Source: Larix kaempferi (lineage: Eukaryota > Streptophyta > Pinopsida > Pinales > Pinaceae). From it: a DNA stretch of 64,000 nt. This document shows positions 56,580-64,000 of the stretch, in pieces. A program made the position numbers and the translations under genes. Each line of letters opens with the position of its first letter. Positions within the stretch are counted from its first letter, which is position 1. The notes under the pieces were generated by a model. The model was not told the DNA's origin and made no database searches. It worked only from the letters and a program-made list of their open reading frames with translations. Where the stretch lies: the NCBI GenBank assembly GCA_027924585.1, contig BSBM01000150.1, positions 15,429,001 through 15,493,000 of the forward strand. The letters run 5' to 3'.

Positions 56580-58960
56580 AACAACAGTGCGCCTCAATTA
56601 CAGTATCGCACCATGATCGGTGCTTTCTACAACAAGGGAACCGCTAACGGTGCTCTCGGACTACACACACACCAATTAACAGAGCGCAATGATGGGACTT
56701 TTATACGTTTTGAATGGTTGATGACGGTGTGCCCGTTAAACATTAACGCACCGAAAGTAGTGCAAATGTTTACAAACCGCACCGTTGATGTATTTTGTGA
56801 GTTTTTTTAATTTTTATGCTTTAACGGTGCACTCGTTACACATTAACACACAGATAAATTGGTGCAGAAAGTTTAATGTAGCACACCGTTAAATGTTTTG
56901 TTTTCTTTGGAATTTTTAAAGTTTTTCACCACTCAACCGATGCATTGTGGACATGTCATCGCATTGTAAATGGTGCATATGGGTTCTTAGAGTGTACCGT
57001 AGCCTCATTTGGTGCACGTTCCAAAAAAAATTATGATAACGATGCACCATTTTTTCATTAGTGCACCATGATATTGGTTTGGAACGATTAATGAACCGCA
57101 TTGCTTAAAGTATAATTTTGTAAAACTATGTTTGTTTCTGCGATGCACTTGGCACATGTCAACGCACTGTCTATATTGTACGTTTGAGTTTATTATGCGC
57201 AACATTGAAGCCATTTACATTTTTTTTTAAAATTGTATCATTTATAGTGCACCAGATACACGTCAGCGCACCGATAAATCGGTGTTGTTCATCTATCAAC
57301 TGCACCGTTAAACTTTTGGTCATTTTTATATTTTAAAATTTTGCACCAACAAAACCGATGCGTTGTGGACATGTCACCACATCGTTCATAGTGTGTAATT
57401 GTTCTTATAGCGCACTGTAGTTGCCCTTGATGAGGTTGAAAATTAAATTTGGCAGCGGTGCTTCGGTTACATGTTGGTGCACCGGGACATCGATGCGGAA
57501 TTTTTTATGGACTGCTCCACTTAACACAATGAATTTTTTTTAATAACGTTTGGTTTTCCAGTGCGCTTGGCACATGTCAGCGCACCATATATATGGCGCA
57601 TTTTGGTTTAGTATATGCACCGATTTACGTTCAGATTTTTTTTTAAACCTAGTTAATCGATGCGTTATGAAATTATAGCACATTGTTTTCACATTGCGTG
57701 TCCTAATGAAACACACCGCTAAAGATGCACCCTTTGAATTTACAAGGTGCGTTGTTCGCAGTGTGAGTTGAATGGCTTGAATGCACTGCTCGGGGTTTTT
57801 AGTTTTTTTAAATTAAGCAGAAAAAAGGTCAATTTTTAATTTAAATCCGCTCAAAAATTAAATTATGAAGTAACAAAGAATTTACCTGGAAATTTTGGCG
57901 TCGGAGTGGCATGGTTGTGATGTAAGTCAAATTTGAAATTTTGCCCATCATTTGGAAAAATTCAAAATACAGTGAGCAACCAATGGAAGTGAGCAATGCT
58001 GCCACATGGAGCATGAATGTTAAGGCATCTGAGAAGGGGATGTAAGGCACTGGTGTTGCAGGGATCAAAAGCATTGTTGGTGTGCTAACAATGAATTCTT
58101 CATGCGGTATTTTTTTTATTAAACCATGTTTTGGTACATCCAACACTAGAATGCACGGTGCGGTTTATTATATACAACGCATCGCTAATAAAAAATTAAA
58201 ATAAAAAATAATATAGTCCATGGTTTTAAATTCAGAATTTTTTAACCCTATTGTGGTGCGGCTTAGGCTATAGTGCCCTAGTGTTGTTCAGTGGAAGAAC
58301 CACACCGATGATTGATTTTAAAAATAAAAAGAATAAGTAATCTGGTGTTCTCGACTATCTGTTTACCCTACTTCGGTGCTTTCAACTACATGGCGCCCTA
58401 GTGCATTTTGATAATTTAAACGCATCGCTTGTAAAAAAAATAATTAAACCCTGGCACAGTGCACCAAAAACTATAGCGGAATGCTGTGGCAGACTATATA
58501 TAATGCACCGAATATAAAAATAAAAAATAATATAGTTTGTGATTTTATATCCATATTTTTTAAAACCTTCTGTGGTGTGGATTATTATATACCGCCCCGA
58601 TGCGGTGTATTAAACGAACCACACCGTTGTTGAAAATTAAAAATAATAAAATATGGTGATCCGATGCTCTTGCATATCCATTTACCATACTTCGTACAAC
58701 TACGTGGCCCCCCATTGCGCTATGTTAATATAAACACACCATTTGCAAAATTTAATTCTTTTTGTGTGATGGTGTTTCCTGCCGTAGTGCTACATGATCT
58801 ATTTGCAACATTGGTGCATTTATGTCATGTACGCACCAATGATTTTATTATGTATAAGCACACCGAAAACAAATTCCACTAAAACCTCTGCCCACTCGCC
58901 TCTGGAAGTGACCTCCGGTATAAACGGATATTTGGGCTCTTTTTAGAGTAGCATCCACTA
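56580..58960. repeat. CACTA-type subterminal repeat zone
   Basis: Dozens of short GGTGC, GCACC and GCACCGTT motifs occur in both orientations. A longer unit recurs about every 100-110 bp between about 56,730 and 57,600, typically reading (A)CATGT(C)A(G)CGCACC. Clear examples lie near 57,150, 57,250, 57,365 and 57,575. A second, looser series (TAGTGCCCTAGTG, CTACATGGCGCCCTAGTGC) spans 58,250-58,750. Dense short repeats in both directions next to a terminus are what CACTA transposases and their DNA-binding partners recognise. Confidence 0.7.
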
Positions 58961-58967
58961 TAACCTC

Positions 58968-58993
58968 CACAAAAAGGCCTTTTCCTTGTAGTG
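58968..58993 (-). mobile_element. CACTA element terminus
   Basis: The plus strand ends GCCTTTTCCTTGTAGTG, so the other strand begins CACTACAAGGAAAAGGC, the canonical CACTA terminus. The three bases after it (ACA, 58,994-58,996) would be one copy of the 3-bp target duplication. I could not find the partner CACTACAAGG terminus in the window. It may lie elsewhere or be lost. Confidence 0.75.
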
Positions 58994-59125
58994 ACAAGTA
59001 TATCCATCCCAACTAGCATGCCTCTAAATTTAAATCTATTTTCTCACATTTCAAACTTGGGTTGCAATCCTCAATGCTAAGACAACTATCCCATGCTTTC
59101 ATTGACAAATCTAGGGCTTAGGGGA

Positions 59126-59515
59126 ATTTTTATAAAGCAAGCCAAGAAAATTCCCAAAAAGGAGGAGTTGGTGGCACTATCTTCCTCGACAATACTCATA
59201 AAATCAAATTTAAGGTAGGCCTAGGTGAAGGCCCAAACAAATTTGTAGAACTGCTTGTTTTAAAAATCCTTCTAAAATTGATTGCTCAACAAAGATCAAT
59301 AAAATTGTAGGTGTTTGGATACTCAATGACAATAAATTGGATGAATGAAAAATCCAGTATTGAGCCCAATTTTTTGATGAAGTAAGAGCATCATCATCAA
59401 CCTTTAACCCTATGTCCATTGAGCACATCTACAGAGAACATAACAAGGAAGTAAATTATTTCTCTAAAGAGGGACTGCATCAACTTACCGATTCAGGGTA
59501 GTGGATAGAAATCAA
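59126..59515 (+). pseudogene. LINE RNase H fragment, plus strand
   Basis: The frame reads KASQENSQKGGVGGTIFLDN, THKIKFKVGLGEGPNKFVEL, then KILLKLIAQQRSIKL*VFGY and MTINWMN, and after a shift EHIYREHNKEVNYFSKEGL. This is the RNase H domain of a plant LINE: GxxxGxGGxI, GxGTNNxAEL, VFGDS and HVYRExNxxAD. The catalytic Asp of DGAS is changed (KAS), the Glu remains in FVEL, and GDS reads GYS. One stop and a shift confirm decay. Confidence 0.75.
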
Positions 59516-60077
59516 GGATGTTGATTTGCTTTAGGATCACATATTTTCCATCTTCACCTGAGGATTTTTTTAGACAACTAGTGTTTAGATGAACACTATG
59601 GACGAATTGAAAAGGAAATCATATTTTTAAGAAGTTATAAACAATATTATTCAAGTTTTAGTATATCTTTATGTAATAACTATATTAGATAATGGTCATG
59701 ACAAAAATTTCACTGGTATAGGGGTTATGAACCTTTTTGGATCCACCTGAGAAATAAAATTTTAGAGTCTCTGATGGTCAACACACAAAGTATATCTAAC
59801 ATGTATGTTTCTTTCATCTCAATTAAAATATATTGTTTTTTACGAAAAAAAATAAACAATGCTCTAGTTGTCTCTAGGGCTATGGTCTAGTGGTTGAGAC
59901 AAGGTTTTATTATGATAATGATCTATGTACAAATGTCTATGGCTATAAAGATTTGTATAAATTGGCTAAATTTACATACTCCACGTTAAAAAGGTATTTA
60001 CCCTTATCCAAAAATCATGGTATAATAAACCAACTCAAATAAGTAAAAAATAATAATAATAATAATCTATTTTTAAA

Positions 60078-60640
60078 GTCACGGCCTAGCCAAACATCAA
60101 AGTGATGTATGACATACCTTATTTGTACGACAAGGAACCTTGACCAAAGAGATTCATTGGTAGCTTGCTTTACATATTAGTATTATTTATTATGGTTTTA
60201 ATATGATTTTTAAAGGTTTTATAAGACATGATACATGTATAGGAAATTCATGTACAAATGCGTGATTAACATGTTTAGGTGATAAGGTTGGGAAAATGTA
60301 AGTTATTTTTATGTTAATGTGACATTAAGGTCTTATAACAATATGATACAAGATATTTTCTTAAGGTTTTATAACAATATGATGCATGTATAGAAAATTC
60401 ATGTACAAATGCATGAATAGCATGTTTAGGTGATAAGGTTGGGAAAATGTAAGTTATTTTTTGTTAATGTGATAATAATTTACTTTTAAAGTCATGGCCT
60501 AACTAGACATCAAAGTGGCGTATGCCACCGCTTGTTTGTAGGACAAAAAAACCTCGACCAAATAAACTTAGTGGTAGATTGCTTTACATATTAGTATTAT
60601 TTATTATGGTTTTAATATGATTTTTAAAGGTTTTATAACA
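60078..60640 (+). repeat. Direct duplication with about 415-bp offset
   Basis: The segment beginning TCACGGCCTAGCCAAACATC at 60,078 recurs, diverged, at 60,493 (TCATGGCCTAACTAGACATC). Both continue into TTGCTTTACATATTAGTATT and ATTTATTATGGTTTTAATAT. A sub-repeat containing ATGTTTAGGTGATAAGGTTG is present at about 60,269 and 60,422. There is no coding frame. Confidence 0.85.
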
Positions 60641-61113
60641 TTTTTTTCCTCCCCCCAAAACCATAACTTTGTAAAAAAGCAAATTTACATTGTTCAACTA
60701 CCATGAGGTAGATCATTCCCATTGGTTACATACCTATCCAGTATCAAAAGAAGAACATTTTGCTACTATTCAAATATTCTCACAGGAATTTTGCATACTA
60801 AGTTATGTTTCAACGAGATTAATCCGCATTTTAGTGGTCAATGCCACTCATTGTAAAAGCCTTGTTTATCAAAAGAAGAGCTTTGTATACCTTTTTTTTC
60901 AGCGGAAAAACACCATACTATTGGTATTCATATTAAGTAAATCAAATAGTACAATATGTATAAGTCTATGCGAAGACTTATGTTCAAAAAATATGCTAGA
61001 GTCCATCTTAACAAAAAACCAAAAAGCTAGTCCCCATACAAAATACAGATCATCACCAGTCAAACATAAGATAATTAGTACTCAAATATATTGACAGAGC
61101 CAAAATATGTACT

Positions 61114-61640
61114 CTAAGACTCCTGGTATTCTCCCCAAATGATAACCCCCTCCTCGCCAGCATATGCATCTTTGGATAGAGCATCTACCATCGAATTGTG
61201 TTGATGATATATATGATCAAATGTAATATCCCTAAAAAGCTGAATTTTCTCCTTTGTCCTACAACACCACTGGTATAATGAGATAATATTTAGGTTATAA
61301 TCCCCTTGTACCCATTTTATTGTCACCCTTGAGTCCCAAAAAACTGCCAGTTCTTGTAGCCCGAATGCAATAGAGACAGTGAGCACACTCCAAAGCGCAA
61401 GTAATTCAGCCTTTGTGTTAGTGGCCCTTCCATAGTTCATCTTAAGAGTGAAACAACGATCCTTATTAATATAAATCACTCCCCCCATAGCACAAAATCC
61501 GTTAACAACAGCCCCATCAAAAAATGCAACCGGTCTATGATATGTTATGGTGAAAGAACTAACCCATCTTGAGTTTTCCTTAACAGTTATAGAGCAGTAA
61601 TCTTTAATTACTAGAGGATGAAACCCTTCTGATGAGCGAC
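61114..61640 (-). pseudogene. LINE RNase H fragment with all four acidic residues
   Basis: The minus frame is open for about 175 codons: WVSSFTITYHRPVAFFDGAV, MGGVIYINKDRCF, RATNTKAELLALWSVL, LAVFWDSRVTIKW and HQHNSMVDALSKDAY. This is a complete RNase H domain with D (FFDG), E (KAELL), D (WDS) and D (VDAL) kept. The RT domain and everything upstream are missing, so it is a truncated LINE 3' end. Its 3' UTR probably extends to the T-rich tract at about 60,641. Confidence 0.8.
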
Positions 61641-61878
61641 TGATAGGACGAGCAACTCAGGCTCACGGTGGATCTCGCCCGTTGCTTCACGAGCTCTACC
61701 TCGGCCCCATTGGCACGCTCCTCATGCCCCTGGCAGAGAACCTTGCTCGGCCTACGGCTGGCCCCGGCCCCTGACCCTCCACTGCCTGCCCTGCCCGCCC
61801 CCCCTCCTCGCCTTCTCTTCCTTCCCCCAACCTCGACTCTGGCTCCTCTTTCCTCCGATCTCTAAGGCTTGGCCTCCA

Positions 61879-61998
61879 ATGGCCTCGGAAGCTGAAAGCC
61901 TCCCCCCTGACCTCACCTCCTTTCTTAAGCTCCTTGCAGCTCAAGGCAAGCGGCTGCTTTCATCGTCTCAGCAAAAATTCGTGAAAAAACTCAATGAA
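61879..61998 (+). CDS. Possible gene start in GC-rich segment, cut by an LTR
   Basis: From the ATG at 61,879 the frame reads MASEAESLPPDLTSFLKLLA and then AQGKRLLSSSQQKFVKKLNE, up to the LTR start at 61,999. The 350 bp from about 61,645 is markedly GC- and C-rich (many CTCC, GCCC runs), unlike its surroundings. It could be the 5' end of a cellular gene or of another element's ORF. The product is not recognised. Insertion of the LTR element removes the rest. Confidence 0.35.
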
Positions 61999-63629
61999 TG
62001 TCACGTCCCCATTTTGACCCCCTTCGCATTAAATCGTAAATGATGTAAATATTGTTATTTGATCATGGTGAGGAGCTCAAGGCCAAGGCCCCGCCATTGA
62101 TTTAGCATTTTATGTATCAACAATTAAAAATAGATGCCTGTGGTTCTTGTGCTAGATACGCACAATGTAAGTTCGGACATCATATAAATATGCAATTTTA
62201 ATGAAAAACCCATAACCAGCTATGCAATGCAACAAAGAGATGGGAGCATGATCTTCACAAGGAATAGGGAGGGAAAATAATCAAAGCCTTGAGCCAATAG
62301 AGTCAATCCATGTGTCACTGAGAAAACCCATGAAATCTCAACTACCCATTTTGGCTTATGCACCCAATCATTAAATTCTTCCAAGAGTTGGTTGAGGCAG
62401 TTAATGCCTTGGGAATGAAGAGGTATGGTAGCCAATTTCGTGTATGGGCAAGTCATCAACCTGGGAAATCGAATTTTGGCATGCTGGGCAAGAAAACACC
62501 CACGAAACGGTGTCCAAAGCCATTCTGAACCCATGGCATTCATCCTCTCACGCAGATTGAGCTTGTTGGGGTTTTATCCTTCACGTTTTCACCATTTTCC
62601 TGCATTTTTGCATGCCTGCAAACTCGTTTTAGGTTAGCACAGCAGTTGGGAGAGGAGGGCCACGAATTGGGATTGTGATGGAGGTTGTTTTTGCCCCAAA
62701 ATGCCAATGGGCGTTTTTTCTGAAAACGATTTCTGCTCTCTAGGGTTGTTCCCCATCTTCAAATTTTCATTTTGGGCTTTCCCACGTTTTTCTGAACTAG
62801 TAGAAGCCCCATTTTGGACATCCCACTGTATAAATGTTCTTCATGCCCAGCACCTGTATTTTCTGTTGTTTGTGCACTCTATTTGGTTTGAGGTTAGGAG
62901 CAGGGATCTAGGATTGGAAGAGGTCCTGATTTGGCTTGATAAACCTAGTGGGGAAACATAACCTCTCAAGAAGATCAAGAGGGCATTGGCTACTTTTCCA
63001 TGCACACCCTAAGAACACTAGAAGGGAAGGTATGGCTTGAGGGACTGTGTGGCAGTGAAGAGAATACTTCCTTGTGTTGGGTGTGTAGCCATTGTGAGTA
63101 CCAAGCTGAATGGATCTTGTAGGGGTATCCCTGGCTCTGTGCTTGAGCTTACTAGCTTAGCAATTCTGCCTTTCCATCTCCTAGCAGCCTGATAAACCCA
63201 ATTGTACATTGGCTTGGTTGAATTCTGGTGTATCTTTGGCTATGTGAGAGTCTGCTATTTCCTCTTCCCTTGTGGAGATCATGCCCAGCTCGGGGGTGGC
63301 AGTGGAGCTGCAAGATTGAAGAGCACACTGGCCTATCGTTGGGTGGAATGTTGCAGAAGCATAGTTGGTTGCTTAGGGACTACTTCGTTTTAAGATAAGT
63401 ACTCTCTATTACAATTATGAAATGTTTATTTACTGTCTATTATGGTAGTGCTGAATGTATGCTAAATCTGTAAATGAATTACTTCCGCTGTGTAATACTT
63501 AGATTTATACATCTGCATGCATGTCTTTTTATATTATGTGAATGTTATTTAGTCTTTATGGGGATAGATGCCCGATTTTAGCATCACGATCCTCTCCATT
63601 GCACTGGTATGTTGGGTGGGGATGTGACA
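61999..63629 (+). mobile_element. 5' LTR of a second element of the 24.5-33.3 kb family
   Basis: It starts TGTCACGTCCCCATTTTGACC and ends GGGATGTGACA. The first 110 bp match the reverse complement of the right end of the LTRs at 25.8 and 33.3 kb (ATCATGGTGAGGAGCTCAAG and GGCCAAGGCCCC). The middle has TTAATGCCTTGGGAATG and CCAAGAGTTGGTTGAGG in common. At 1,631 bp it is longer than the other two LTRs. Its primer site follows directly, so this element runs off the right edge of the window on the plus strand. Confidence 0.88.
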
Positions 63630-63632
63630 GAA

Positions 63633-63644
63633 TGGTATCAGAGC
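63633..63644 (+). other. Primer binding site (initiator tRNA-Met)
   Basis: TGGTATCAGAGC, all twelve bases standard, after a GAA spacer identical to that in the related element. Confidence 0.93.
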
Positions 63645-64000
63645 TCATAGGCTTCAGCATTGGGCCTCTATGGGCCAAGCCTGATCACAATTACTATGGA
63701 TTACATGACCTGTTGAAGTGAAAGGATTGGCACCCATTAGAATGGAAGAAACAAATAGTACATGGCATTATGTCCATGCCCTCTGATAATTTCTGTTGGA
63801 AGATGGGGGCAGTTTATTACACAGCTACCATGTGTTCTATATCTAAAATACAATAACTCAGCATAGCTTCCATGCCACGGCTTAGAAACTGCTCACTGTA
63901 AGTTTAGTTTATGATTGGTTCGGGTTGGGATCAGTTCATGCCAAAAATATAATAATAGCATGTGGGCATACGGGTGTGTGAAGTTGAACAGCATACGTAG
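63645..64000 (+). other. Start of the internal region of the LTR element
   Basis: 356 bp of leader sequence. No frame is visible yet. Whether this copy encodes gag and pol, and could therefore serve the coding-deficient relative at 24.5 kb, cannot be seen from this window. Confidence 0.7.

Noticed and set aside
60690-61094. 134-codon plus-strand frame
   Set aside because: It runs antisense to the presumed 3' UTR of the minus-strand LINE fragment and has no recognisable motif.
61628-61665. CTGATGAG followed by ACGAGC, similar to a hammerhead ribozyme core
   Set aside because: The required GAAA after helix II is absent and no convincing helix III/I pairing is seen. Treated as chance.
1-64000. 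CRISPR arrays, operons, phage or bacterial mobile elements
   Set aside because: None seen. Splice sites, tRNA-Met primer sites, LINE and CACTA structures all indicate a plant nuclear genome. The tandem arrays present lack spacer organisation.

Overview
This window looks like nuclear DNA from a land plant with a large, repeat-rich genome. A gymnosperm is possible, but the sequence alone does not prove it. It is AT-rich and almost entirely transposable elements. The LTR elements use initiator-tRNA-Met primer sites (TGGTATCAGAGC), and there are LINEs with plant-type domain order, CACTA and hAT transposase genes and a tRNA-derived SINE. The only fragment I can assign to a conserved cellular gene is a 107-bp exon matching the C-terminal part of the DNA polymerase epsilon catalytic subunit (16.0 kb). 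No prokaryotic features were seen.

Layout. 0-5 kb: an intact, intronless hAT-like transposase ORF (902 aa). 6.4-7.5 kb: a Copia-type LTR with primer site. 10-11 kb: a decayed LINE (minus). 12.5-13.2 kb: a decayed Copia gag (minus). 13.2-16.1 kb: coding-like debris and the polymerase epsilon exon. 17.4-18.9 kb: a decayed Ty3-type leader, gag and protease with a triplicated primer-site leader. 19.6-21.6 kb: a 21-bp minisatellite with higher-order structure, then a 40-bp tandem array. 21.9-23.0 kb: another LINE remnant (minus).

23.3-59.0 kb contains a nested stack. The oldest layer is a CACTA (En/Spm) transposase gene on the plus strand with a SET-domain-like pseudogene just upstream. It was cut by (1) an 8.8-kb LTR element with no recognisable gag or pol (24,532-33,323, minus, 5-bp target duplication GGATT) and (2) a 7.5-kb LTR element carrying only a gag-like reading frame (37,085-44,601), which splits a DUF4216 exon. 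Downstream lie a SINE (45.3-45.5 kb) and a full-length 7.0-kb LINE with both ORFs open and a perfect 16-bp target duplication (46,085-53,109). A decayed minus-strand gene (54.7-56.4 kb) and a CACTA-type subterminal repeat zone ending in a CACTA terminus at 58,993 follow. Whether that terminus belongs to the 33-45 kb transposase is not settled.

59-64 kb: RNase H fragments of two more LINEs, a 415-bp duplication, a GC-rich segment with a possible gene start, and the 5' LTR plus primer site of another element of the same LTR family as (1), in opposite orientation and leaving the window.

The elements depend on one another. LTR elements without pol need proteins from autonomous relatives, and the SINE needs LINE machinery. 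The 46-53 kb LINE is the only retroelement here that looks close to autonomous, but its RNase H domain carries a Glu-to-Lys change at a catalytic position.
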